Of a stretch of 64,000 bases of DNA, positions 50,901-59,895 are shown in pieces. The position numbers and the translations under genes are program-made. Source of the stretch: Pegea sp. RAD2-039 (lineage: Eukaryota > Chordata > Thaliacea > Salpida > Salpidae); the NCBI GenBank assembly GCA_034620365.1, contig JAQGEQ010000201.1, forward strand, positions 558,001-622,000, in the 5' to 3' direction. The notes beneath the pieces were generated by a model, which was given only the letters and a program-made list of their open reading frames with translations, was not told the DNA's origin and searched no databases. Position 1 is the stretch's first letter. Each line of letters starts with the position of its first letter.

Positions 50901-51999
50901 TTCACCTTACTCAGCAGAATTGAACAAACAAAATATCAGTTCAGCACAGAAGGTTTACTCCATGCAGCCTGATATCAATGAAAACGTCAAAACGAAAAAC
51001 TCGAATGAAAGTCACAGTGACTACCACAGTATATCCACTGATCCAGTTTCAATTAAAAGCCCTTCTACTTCCAGCTTCTCAACCAACAACGGATTTTATC
51101 AAGGACAAACTAACAGTAATGAAGAAGCAATTGCAGATGCCCTTCAAAGATTATCTGAGAGGCAAGCTGCTCGTAAATACTCAGCTTCATCTCAGATGAA
51201 CGCTCTTAGTCAACATCTGACCAACATTAATCTTGCTAACATGACAAATCAGAGACATTACAACGCTTCTTTAGTCCAACATCGAGCTTCAAGTCTTCCA
51301 GATTTAGCTGATGCAGATCCTTGTATACAGAGTATGATTGACAGCACGATTCGTGAGAATGATTGTCGAGTTCAAACTTATCTTGCTAATCAACAGCACC
51401 CATCTCCTCTCCTTCAACGCAAGTTCTCATCTATGAAGAAGTTAAGTGAGAAGAACAACCAACAAGTCAACCACTCACAGATGTTAGCTCAACAAAGTCG
51501 TGAACTTTTACAGCAAAGTAAAGCTAAACATCTTGCAATGGTGGCTCAAGTCCATTCTAATAGTTCTACCTCTAACAACAACAACCGAAATACTTTTTCA
51601 GTTTCTTCTCCAAAACCACCTCCACCTCATTATATGTCTTATTTTTCACTAAACTCTTACAAACAACCAACTTCAACTTCTACAACTAATCGAGCTTACC
51701 CTGCAGTAGCTGGCTTGCATGTCTTACCCCCTACACCTCCTCCTACAGGAGCTAATTGGGGAGATAATCGAGCTTTTGTTTTACGGAAAACCATGGGTGC
51801 AATGAGGAGACCAAATACTGTTAGTAATACTTATACTAGTTCAAAGTATGAAACCAAATCTGTCATGTCAAAACAACCAGATAAACCTAGCCGCATAAGA
51901 GCTGTTAACAGCTTATCTGCTAGTAGCCATAGGAAAGATTTGAAAAATGTTGCTACTTTCAAAAGTTCCAAACTATCTCATTCTGAATTAAAACGATAG
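47950..51999 (+). CDS. TTLL5: Tubulin polyglutamylase TTLL5-like
   Basis: ATP-dependent ligase adding glutamate side chains to tubulin tails in axonemes and basal bodies. One exon of 4,050 nt, 1,349 aa (human TTLL5 1,281). The TTL domain covers roughly residues 48-415: NHFPRSYEITRKDRIYKNI, the ATP-grasp loop KPIASSRGRGIYLI (about 188-201), FKFDVRVYVAVTS, HLTNYSINK, and LEGNLSPSLACDAPLDLKIK near 372-390. A conserved later segment reads KAQARHAFSAYLSRVQYRLM (about residue 810-830), as in the TTLL5 cofactor-interaction region. The rest is low-complexity, rich in Ser, Asn, Gln and Lys, ending with a Pro-rich patch and a basic tail. The acceptor TTATAG ends 4 nt before the ATG. The lack of any intron over 4 kb is striking; in vertebrates this gene has dozens of exons. 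Confidence 0.95.
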   Translation: MAQDNTSDYSGSVSSVSEEGSYTESSDLEEDNRRKEPLVWIGSGAKQHAVVLFRPDSIMTAEKKLKSIGEKYHMAYKMVKTESKLVRSILQAYGFHEVHPNCPDFNLMWTGAHLKPFSLRSLCEFQRVNHFPRSYEITRKDRIYKNIDRMAHTKGIKHFDFIPKSYLMPSEYQDFCAAFVKEKGSWIVKPIASSRGRGIYLINNPNQVPLEDNIMVCKYINNPLLIDGFKFDVRVYVAVTSYDPLLIYLFEEGLTRFATVKYEKTNRHLKNQMMHLTNYSINKKSHDYVRCDDPDVEDYGNKWSMSAMLRYLKQEGVDTALLMTRIEAVIIKSIIAAELPIATACRMFVPYRENCIELYGFDILIDENLKPWLLEGNLSPSLACDAPLDLKIKSSVVADFFSLAGFHCVDPVAKRQSKKQGETFKRPYSASKSASGNLGGSNSKRPSSALSKETIVSSSGLSQEENRVIKFVKEQYHRRGGFVRIFPTADTWEQYSSFLEYKTNLNQLLAQKMFSSHSKSSSNGPYSAAIARVRSMSVHHMLESRNQLISKHVLQYERKLISLDSSKRKNVQATKKRSKTKATPVGIDIKSRSSTRTCNQVDDNSSDEIKENDIVNGNGKVKRKKSITNVTTLNNMEQSQLSNESSSKKTTSEISLSKYAIKKLSSTSVSNTASSSSTTIAESIKFDPEITSVIEKDNDPVVPDAKGDNMSVKSVSQRMYTYKSSQQTSNLSNSIANEKSKSAPKKDKIISKQSNPAVVPSIIKKNSKISVSTAPQTRQQQPKLSQGLSKKKSLSILEQLKSGANLTKAQARHAFSAYLSRVQYRLMFESDGSYHCLPDILAKQEEQMDLVLRFLKRAAGNLRQSFSVTIPSHKLPINDRKRILAKQLGDFVHIYNKETENMLHHHQLDLDSMEKKRDSLTVAAAEFTSFVSVATESELEEILTTYTHRNKSASVFLGASRTKTVSSVQSDASDKFDKVANKLHSPYSAELNKQNISSAQKVYSMQPDINENVKTKNSNESHSDYHSISTDPVSIKSPSTSSFSTNNGFYQGQTNSNEEAIADALQRLSERQAARKYSASSQMNALSQHLTNINLANMTNQRHYNASLVQHRASSLPDLADADPCIQSMIDSTIRENDCRVQTYLANQQHPSPLLQRKFSSMKKLSEKNNQQVNHSQMLAQQSRELLQQSKAKHLAMVAQVHSNSSTSNNNNRNTFSVSSPKPPPPHYMSYFSLNSYKQPTSTSTTNRAYPAVAGLHVLPPTPPPTGANWGDNRAFVLRKTMGAMRRPNTVSNTYTSSKYETKSVMSKQPDKPSRIRAVNSLSASSHRKDLKNVATFKSSKLSHSELKR

Positions 52000-52650
52000 T
52001 TGATATTGGTTGATATTATATGACAAGCATTCCAAATATGGTTCTCAATTTTTATTGGTGGGTTTTGGTTGGAGGCCAAGTTTACACTTTCATTTGTGCC
52101 TTGTATGTGTTTGACTGTTTTTATATCACTGTATTAATTTCTCAAAGTTTTAGGCTCATGTCTTCATTAACACTGTGACTTTTTTACGCTTAATTAAATT
52201 TTTTAGTAAATTATACTTTTGAATTATAACTTTTTGAGATACTAATGTCCAACTGATTTATATGACTTTTATCTTTTTTTGTTTTTGTAGAAAATTTTTT
52301 GTAGTAATGTTTTCTTTATTATAACTTATTAAAAATTATTTTATAAATCAACTTTAAATTATTTTATATTTGGTTAAATCATCTTATGCTTACCAAATCT
52401 CTAACTAACTATAATATTTTAGTTTAATTTAAATATCAACCAAAGCTGTTGTTTTGACTTTAGATCAAAATATGTGTCTATAATCTCTATAAAAATAATT
52501 TAATCTTTAATCTACATGAACTTTTGTTACACATTTGTGATTTACTGTGCCAAATTGAACTTGTTCTACCTGTTTTAATGTTGAACTATTTTTTTAAATT
52601 GTCACTGCATCTAATTCATGTTTTTAGATTTTTAAGTAGGTCATAATTTA
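52000..52650. other. TTLL5 3'UTR and spacer
   Basis: A+T-rich; holds no other gene. Confidence 0.55.
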
Positions 52651-52656
52651 AATAAA
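52651..52656 (+). terminator. Polyadenylation signal AATAAA (TTLL5)
   Basis: Lies 652 nt after the TTLL5 stop and only 34 nt before the putative UBXN7 start. If used, TTLL5 cleavage would fall at or inside the next gene's 5' end. Confidence 0.4.
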
Positions 52657-52689
52657 TTTATTTAATAATCAGAAAAATATACAAAGTAA

Positions 52690-54939
52690 ATGTCTTCTAA
52701 TGACCACATCAACTGCTGTAGTAAGTTTTCAGGTGAAGTTAAAACTAATTTCAGAAGTTCTTGTTGCTTTTAGCTTCTTTTTTTATTTCAAAACTGTATT
52801 GATTAACTTTTTTGTGTAAACTTTTTACTTCATCTTTATATCAGTGATATAAATCCACACATAAAAAAACTTGCTGATATTTTAATGAAGTGATTCCAAA
52901 TTTGATAAAACTGATTCCAACTTTCATAAAACTGATTCCAACTTTCATAAAACTGATTCCAACTTTCATAAAACTGATTCCAACTTTCATAAAACTGATT
53001 CCAACTTTCATAAAACTGATTCCAACTTTCATAAAACTGATTCCAAATTTGATAAAACTGATTCCAACTTTCATAAAACTGATTCCAACTTTCATAAAAC
53101 TGATTCCAACTATTTTTTCTGATTACTTACAGCTTCTCCAATTTCTGGTGAGGATCTTATTAAACGAAATTTCACAAATCAATCATCAGGTAGAACTTCA
53201 GGTTATCACTGATACAATAGCTAATATTAATTGGTTGAAGGTCAAGCCATCTGGAAGCGTTTGCATGAGAATCAAACTTGTATCAACTTTCCTGGAAGTT
53301 TAGATGAGGTCAGAACTGCTTTTTCGATTTGTAACTTTTTTTCAACGAATTCAATCTAGGCGAAGCGACAAGCGAGTGCAGAAGGCAAACATGTGTTAGT
53401 AAGCATTGATGATAGGGAAGTGACGTCATCGTCATCATGGCGCGATCCTCATCTGGTTGACATCATCACAAATTACTTCATCTTCTGGCAGGTACGTCTA
53501 TGCAACGATTTTCTTGTTGCCATGGTGACATATCGGTGTCTGAACAGCGTAGTCAGGGGCACGCCCCAGAATTCGAAAAGAATTACGTCACTAAAACGCC
53601 TTTTATCGGCATCGTGAAGAGCGAGAGTGGGAAGTTATTGACGACGGCTGCTGATTCATCATCAGAAGCCGTTCTCCATTGTCGTAAGTCGATATGAATT
53701 CTCGCGTTTATGATGTTATCACCGTTGCTGTATTCAGTTGAAAATCAGCTGTTGACAGAAGGCAGAAAATACACGACACCTTATAATAAGAGGCGCAGAG
53801 TGAGTGAAGTTCGAGTGAGTGTGGTTACGTTTGAGTGACTTTCAACTGCTTGTTATAGGTAGCAGCTACTGATGCAGAAGATGAGGATGATTTATCGATC
53901 TGTATTTCAAACTCACTCGAACGCTTCCTTCACGTTTCCACTCCTTTAAGGAAGGGTGGTGCGCAAAAGCGAAGTTTAGAAGAGGATGTAACGTCATCAC
54001 CACCTCACAAACGCGCCTTACTGCCCTTTAAGAAAAGATTCAGTGACGGCTTTGCAAAAGATCATATTCCCAACATCCAAGATCATACTCCTAACATCCA
54101 GGATCATACTCCCAACATCCAAGATCACACTCCCAACATCCAGGATCATACTCCCAACATCCAAGATCATACTCTCAACATCCAGGATCATACTCCCAAC
54201 ATCCAAGATCATACTCCCAACATCCAGGATCATACTCCCAACATCCAGGATCATACTCCCAACATCCAGGATCATACTCCCAACATCCAGGATCATACTC
54301 CCAACATCCAAGATCATACTCCCAACATCCAAGATCATACTCCCAACATCCAAGATCATACTCCCAACATCCAAGATCATACTCCCAACATCCAAGATCA
54401 TACTCCCAACATCCAGGATCATACTCCCAACATCCAGGATCATACTCCCAACATCCAAGATCATACTCCCAACATCCAAGATCATACTCCCAACATCCAA
54501 GATCATACTCCCAACATCCAAGATTGTGTCCCCAAAGTTCAAGATTGTGTTCCCGACATCCAAAAAGACTGTATACCTCATTCTACTCTCGGTTTAACAA
54601 ACCAATGTCTTCCTGATGTCATCAAGATTCCTTCTAACTCAACTTTTTGCCTTTCAATCCGACATATTGGCGGGGAACGTCACAAGATGTTGGTTTCAGC
54701 GCATGATCGAATAAGTGTGAGTATTACTTGCTGGATCGCGACCTCTAGTGATTAATCAAATTCTTCTGCAGCGTTTCAATCATTTATTACATAGTTTGGG
54801 TTATGATTGTGAAAAGTATCAATTAGTAGGACATTTTCCAACTCGAATCTTATCTGCTATGGATCCTATGTGTACTCTACAATCTGCCGGCTTACATAGA
54901 GATGAAGTTCTTTTTATTTGTGAAAAAGATGAAGAGTAA
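52690..54939 (+). CDS. UBXN7: UBX domain protein 7-like (p97/VCP adaptor) with heptapeptide array
   Basis: Adaptor linking ubiquitylated cargo and cullin ligases to the p97 ATPase. Eight exons in matching phase: 52690-52720, 53133-53189, 53241-53308, 53360-53491, 53548-53683, 53738-53799, 53859-54716, 54772-54939, giving 503 aa (human 489). UAS/thioredoxin-like domain, residues about 35-140: NFPGSLDEAKRQ, HVLVSIDDREV, ITNYFIFWQ, TPFIGIVKSESGKLL. A UIM-like helix DAEDEDDLSICISNSLERFL follows (about 166-185). Then 22 copies of DHTPNIQ (230-383) and three degenerate units. The UBX domain (about 425-503) reads LSIRHIGGERHKML, HFPTRILSAMDP and GLHRDEVLFICEKDEE. The N-terminal UBA of vertebrate UBXN7 is not visible; exon 1 (10 codons) is the least certain part. 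An AG acceptor lies 18 nt before the ATG. Intron 1 carries a second 21-bp array. Confidence 0.88.
52890..53110 (+). repeat. 21-bp minisatellite in UBXN7 intron 1
   Basis: Ten full tandem units of CTGATTCCAACTTTCATAAA plus one A (21 bp) at 52890-53099, then a partial unit. Units 1 and 8 share the variant with AAATTTGATAA, which suggests block duplication. Because 21 is a multiple of three, both strands stay open through it, but it lies between exon 1 and exon 2 and is not read as coding here. Confidence 0.9.
54060..54584 (+). repeat. In-frame 21-bp coding minisatellite (UBXN7 exon 7)
   Basis: 22 units of GATCATACTCCCAACATCCA plus A or G at 54060-54521, all in the UBXN7 frame as DHTPNIQ. They differ mostly by a silent CAA/CAG change; single units have ATT for ACT, CAC for CAT, and CTC for CCC. 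They are followed by degenerate units DCVPKVQ, DCVPDIQ and KDCIPHS. Near identity suggests recent expansion from the older degenerate units. Confidence 0.95.
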
Positions 54940-55255
54940 TTGCATAATCCCAGATCTTTATAATTATTTTATTGATATTTTGTGTTTAAATGTTGTATTT
55001 TGTATCTGACTTGTATGATGCTACTTCCTGCCTGCGCTGCTTTTATTTAATCAGTTATATCAATCAACTTATGCGTAATCAGCTGATCTGCTCTTTTTTA
55101 CATCTCGATCTTTAAGTTGTAGCTTTGAACGCCAGGTGGCAGTAGTGAGCCAAAATTGCAAAGCATTTCAGTATTTGTAGTTCCCAGATCACGTTATTTT
55201 TGAAACTTTTACAGCATACATCCCTTGCTGTTGCTATTATTTTTTAATCTTAGAA

Positions 55256-55261
55256 AATAAA
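55256..55261 (+). terminator. Polyadenylation signal AATAAA (UBXN7)
   Basis: Lies 317 nt after the UBXN7 stop. Confidence 0.5.
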
Positions 55262-56057
55262 ATGAAACTTTTTAATCGTTTAATTAGTTTGTTGATAAGT
55301 TTCAAGCTGACAGGAAATTGTTTCTTCTAAATTCTTGAAAATAAGGAAGTATTATACTTGTCTTGTTGATACTTTAAAAGTTTTTTGTATCTCAGATACT
55401 TTTTACTCAACAGATATCAGTTTCATCTATAAAATTTTGAAATAAAATTGTTTAAATCTTTTCAAACTTTTATTATTCGAAAGCAATTTGTCTCTTGGTT
55501 GATGAGTCACCACAAAAACAAACGTTTTGTTGAAGTAACTAAAGAAATTGAAACTTCCAGTGAGAACTTCATTTTCTAAATTACAAGAATGTTCATCTAA
55601 CAAGACATCGTTTTTATCTTGTTGATTCGGTTGAGTCTTCTCGTTTAAACTCCTCATTTTAAACAACTTTCGTCGATATTACAACTTTGTTGGGTTGTCT
55701 AACAATTTGAAGTATGTTCAAAGTGCACAAGTTTTGACTTTATTAACTATTTGAAATTCTGATTGAAATTGAACCATATTTTTGTAAGTCTACATCTTTA
55801 ATCCCCACAGCAGAAAAAAGTCGTCACATCCATCCTTATACTTTCAACAAAAGTTGCTAAAACATCTACAACTAGACTAAACCAAGTAGCAAAAGTAAAA
55901 CAACTTTTGATAAGAAACTAGGAGCTTAAGTTGGCAGAATGAGGACTGGCAAGCAGGTTCTCCGGTTTCTGAGAAACAAGTAAACCGACTGAAAATATTA
56001 TTACTGAGAAATTTCTTCACCGTCCTCCACCAAAAGATCTCAAGCAAAAAAGTCTTC
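55262..56057. other. Intergenic, nothing firm
   Basis: A minus-strand frame of about 79 codons (55427-55666) has A+T-rich coding-like text but no family, acceptor or partner exon, so it is not called a gene. Confidence 0.4.
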
Positions 56058-56460
56058 AAGCTTACTGACTTGACAACAATGTACAGTCATGCTGAGTCAT
56101 TAAAGCCTTTGCTGGCTCGGATACGTCTATTGGATGGAAGACGGACGGATCTCAAAAGATCTGTTGTATGAAGAGTTATCAAACGGCAATCGAAACACCG
56201 GCTATCCTTGTCTTTGCTTATATATACTTGCAAGCGGGATATGAAATTGATTGATATCGATACCAGCAACTGGGAAGATATCGCAGCGGATCGCTCTCTA
56301 CTTTGCAAACAACTGAAGAAGAGAGAAGAAAAACCCAGCTTTAAAGAAAAGAAGCCATAAAAACTTTTAGTTTTTTTGAATTTCATTGCGTTTTGCTTTG
56401 TTTTTAACAACACCTCTTGAGCACAAGCATGGCCGTTCTTAGCCGAAGCAAACCATTATT
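56058..56460 (+). mobile_element. LINE 3' tail, family A
   Basis: Broken frames read WMEDGRISKDLLYEELSNGN, NTGYPCLCL and NWEDIAADRS. The 3'UTR ends GCCGTTCTTAGCCGAAGC. It is the best-preserved of the three family-A tails. It is 5'-truncated. Confidence 0.8.
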
Positions 56461-56524
56461 ATTCTATCAAACATTGACTAAATTAGAAAATAAGTTTTAT
56501 ATATTGAATAATAATTTGTAAAAT

Positions 56525-56590
56525 AAATAATATTTTTTATTTTTATTTAATGCATGGCTGCAAAGAATAAATTATACAGCTCTTAAATCA
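56525..56590 (-). repeat. Dispersed repeat tail, family B (minus strand)
   Basis: Read on the minus strand: GAGCTGTATAATTTATTCTT, then TGCAGCCATGCATTAAATAA and an A+T tail, as in the 25600-25747 copy. Confidence 0.6.
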
Positions 56591-56751
56591 AACACAGCTT
56601 GAAATATTATAATATTTTACAAAATTATATAATTTTTGTTACACAGTTAATCTGCTCGTAAGATTTTCGACTTATAAACTTTTATTCAGTTTAAACTTCA
56701 TCATTATCTGAACTAAAATCAAAATTTAAGGCTAGTCAACATTTATTTATT

Positions 56752-58275
56752 TGTTTATTTATTTATTATAATAAATGCAAAGGAGGGTGCCTGAAGAAAG
56801 CACTTTCCGCTAACACACATTCTCACAAATAACATCAATTAAGTTAGAAATACAGAAAACATTGTAATGAAAATCGAAAGCAATAATCTCAAATCCTGGA
56901 CAATTAATGGAATCGATCTGAATTCTAGAGATCATGGGTGCAAGCGATGTTTTGTAAATTACGCAAACACCGCCGCCTCTATCATACAGTCTGTCACAAC
57001 GCAAAACACAAAAAAAAACTACCATCAACCAGATAAGAATCAGGATAAAACGGTTTCAACCAAGTTTCGGTAATAAAACCAAATGTGAAATCTTGGGAAT
57101 GCAAAAGAGCTTTCAATTGAAAATTTTGTTAATAATCGACCGTGGGTTGAAAAACATACCTAATGTGATAGAAGAATTGTCTTTTTGACGCTTGTGAGAT
57201 TTGATGATAAGCTTCTGTAAATTGATATCTTGGGCTGAAAGGATGGTATTGACAACTGTGTGCGGAGAGAATGTGAAAAAAGAAGATGTGGTTCCAGTGG
57301 TTATTGGCCACTTCCGTTTTTTGAATAAAATTTTGACAATTCTCAAAGTCCAAGGTGGACCTCGAACTTTGTATTTGAAATCAGTTGGTTGTTCCTTCTG
57401 ATTTCGGTTATACGTCTCTTTTAGAAGACGCTTATTTTCTAAGCGATCATCTTCACACATACCATGTGCTACTCTAATGCGCTCGAATTTTTTCTCAAGC
57501 TTTAGCTTATACAGCTTGGCAAGAAACTTGCGTTTGTTCCAATTTTCCTGAAAGGACATTTTCAACGGTCTTTGATGATCTGAGCTTTTTGCTCCAAGTC
57601 TAGTTATTGATATCTTTGGAACGTCCACAGAACCTAGGCTTTGAGAGCACATTTGATTAAAAAGCTTACTATCAGTCTCAGAGACATTAAAGATGGTGAC
57701 ATTGTTTTCTCTGTCTTCACGGTCCAAAGTAAGTTTTTTGTGTGTGTCGGTGACCTTCTTGGAAAGAAACTGCACCATGCTAGCATTTTTGTCGCTGCCG
57801 GACTCACCGACCACCGAGGCCCATGTTAGAGGTTTCTTTGTAGAGGCATCCAGTTCGTCCATTGCTTTAGACTAACTAGAGATTTTTTCGTTGATCTTTG
57901 CAACATCGTTATCAATTTCAGATTTAAGTTTGGCAAATTCAGCGGATATAGACTTGCTGATATCGGACAATAGGTTTGAATTAGATTTAAAGTAGGTAGT
58001 TGTTGTGTCCATGGCTCTACATTTAACACAGAACCATTTGCTTCATCTGGTTGTTTTCAAATATTTCATAAATTTTTTTGCTTACATCACTACAGGTGAG
58101 ATGAAACCAGGAAAGACATTTAATGCATTCTACTGCCGGATCTTCACCAGAGCAAAGTTTATTGCAGGATTGGCAGTTACCATTGCAAGCTTATTTTGAT
58201 GTAGTCGGTTTGTCAGAATTTTTCTTTACATTTGAACGTAAGGTCTTGCCACTTTTATTTGGATCCACCATAGTT
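56752..58275 (-). mobile_element. CR1/L2-like LINE, ORF1 and endonuclease part, internally deleted
   Basis: Minus strand, 5' to 3'. ORF1 starts near 58275 with basic text, then a PHD-type zinc finger (CNGNCQSCNKLCSGED and ECIKCLSWFHLTCSDVS), a coiled coil (SISAEFAKLKSEIDNDVAKI), and an RRM-like core (RENNVTIFNVSE to ISITRLGAKS) with the basic end RGPPWTLRIVKI. An in-frame stop separates the basic start from the finger, and the reading frame shifts near 57860. ORF2 opens with FFNPRSIINKIFN and endonuclease text RCDRLYDRGGGVCVIYKTSL. The sequence then jumps directly to the 3' tail GTGAGAATGTGTGTTAGCGG with (AATA)n. The whole reverse transcriptase is missing. ORF1 with a PHD finger is known from CR1-type elements. 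Confidence 0.8.
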
Positions 58276-59486
58276 TTCACTTTCATGAAAGATTTTTAGT
58301 GTAACCAACCCAAATAGCTCGAATTGATTTCTTATTCAGATAGAATAATTTATCACAAGTGATATACAAATCACTTACTAAAAATAACTTTATCATAACT
58401 TATAAACACTTATTAAAATATAATACCTATATAACGTATAACCTGAAAATTATTTAAATAGAACATATTTTCACTTTTATTTATTTATTTGAATTCATTT
58501 TTGTGATTAAATGTATAGTCAAAAGAAACCACGTTTCTGTGTAGCATTGAAATATTCGTTTAGCTTTGAATACTTGAGTATATATTTCATTATAAACGAT
58601 AGATATTTATTGAGTCACTTAGATGATAATACTTCAAAGAAAAGAAGGAACTAGTGGTGAAGTCGATGAATTCCTAATTCACCGTTCTTTAAAAGCGTAA
58701 ATATCACCTTGTCGTCAAAGACACGCTATGCTCTCTATATTGCGTAACCGATAGATCGCAGAAAGTATCTTTCCCAACAATCAATAAAAAGTTCTGCTAC
58801 TCTGTAGTTTTTTTTTAAGTAAAAAGATATGGAAAGTAAACTTGTTCAGAAGTTCTACAATCAAGTGATCTCGATGCCACTGGACTGTGTCACTAAATAT
58901 CAAATATAAACAGTTAGGGTAGTTCAGTGTAGGTTGATCTCCTTTATAACAGCATTTTATTGTGCTCCTTGAAAGGAAGTATGACTATCAGCTTTCTTCC
59001 ATATATTGCTTCTGCGTAGGAAGTGTAGTCCACAAAAACCACAATTTAATTAAGAATTTTTAAAATTAGGCAATAAGCCATGTTAGAAAAAAACTGACAT
59101 TCTCATATTAGATAAGTTCCTGAATGTTATCTCTTGATAAGGAATAAGCCACAAAAATATTTACATAATTCTTACTCATTAGAAGCAGCAGTTGACGTAT
59201 ATTATCTCCATCACAAACACATTTGTCTTCAAAACAAGTTACATTTATGACTTACAAATTTGAAACTTTTTAGTTTTGAGACTAAATTTTAGTGCATTTA
59301 CTTTATAGTTATATTTTGTCATTGTGAACACTGCTACTTTAGATCAGGGCTCATCTACCAATTTACGTTTGAAAATCTACTTGTAGCATATTGATTGAAA
59401 AAACATTCAAGCAAATTAAATGTTTAATTAGAAAATAAAGCTGGATTCATTAAAAACTATATTTCTAACTTAATAAATGTTATCTG
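58276..59486. other. Intergenic, nothing recognised
   Basis: No gene, RNA or clear element seen. Confidence 0.5.
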
Positions 59487-59562
59487 TGAGAATGTGTGTT
59501 AACAGGAGGTGCTCTCTTCAGGCACCCTTCTTCGCATTTATTGAAATAAATAAATAAATCTG
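59487..59562 (+). mobile_element. SINE/LINE 3' tail fragment
   Basis: Reads TGTGAGAATGTGTGTTAACA, then GCTCTCTTCAGGCACCCTTC and TTCGCATTTATTGAAATAAATAAA-type tail in two parts. It matches the tail of the SINE at 33258-33450 and of the LINE at 56752-58275. No 5' part was found. Confidence 0.7.
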
Positions 59563-59707
59563 ATTAACGAGTTGATTTCTGATTTTACTTTTTAAATCTT
59601 CACAGGAAAGAATCGTCAAACTTTTGATTATTTTTTGAAATTTGTTGAATCAAATTTCTTTTAAATATATTCTTTGAAATCCAATATTCAGATTTACTTT
59701 TTGTTCT

Positions 59708-59713
59708 TTTATT
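59708..59713 (-). terminator. Polyadenylation signal (C2H2 gene)
   Basis: AATAAA on the minus strand, about 185 nt after the C2H2 stop codon. Confidence 0.5.
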
Positions 59714-59895
59714 CTAGAAGTTTACTTTAAAATAATCCACAAATAAAACTGTAGATCAATAGATGAGAGATCATGTGATTGAAGACAAAAAGATTGAAAA
59801 ACAACCAGAAATTTTATCGAGTTGAAGTTGAAAGAGAAGGAAGAAACTCGATGAGGATAAATTGAAAGAAGAAGATGAGATATTTCGCTTCTGTT

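Noticed and set aside
39184-51999. DSCC1, COQ7, MCM5 and TTLL5 as processed retrocopies
   Set aside because: All four are full-length with intact motifs, and no poly(A) tract or target duplications were noticed; in-place intron loss fits better.
52841-53303. Frames on both strands over the intronic 21-bp array
   Set aside because: Open only because of the repeat. The UBXN7 exons join across it in phase, and no start, donor or family supports coding.
54018-54581. Long minus-strand frame of repeated ILDVGSM units
   Set aside because: It is the mirror of the 21-bp UBXN7 coding array; any period divisible by three without stops stays open on both strands.
55427-55666. 79-codon minus-strand frame after UBXN7
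   Set aside because: Coding-like composition, but no partner exon or known family; left uncalled.
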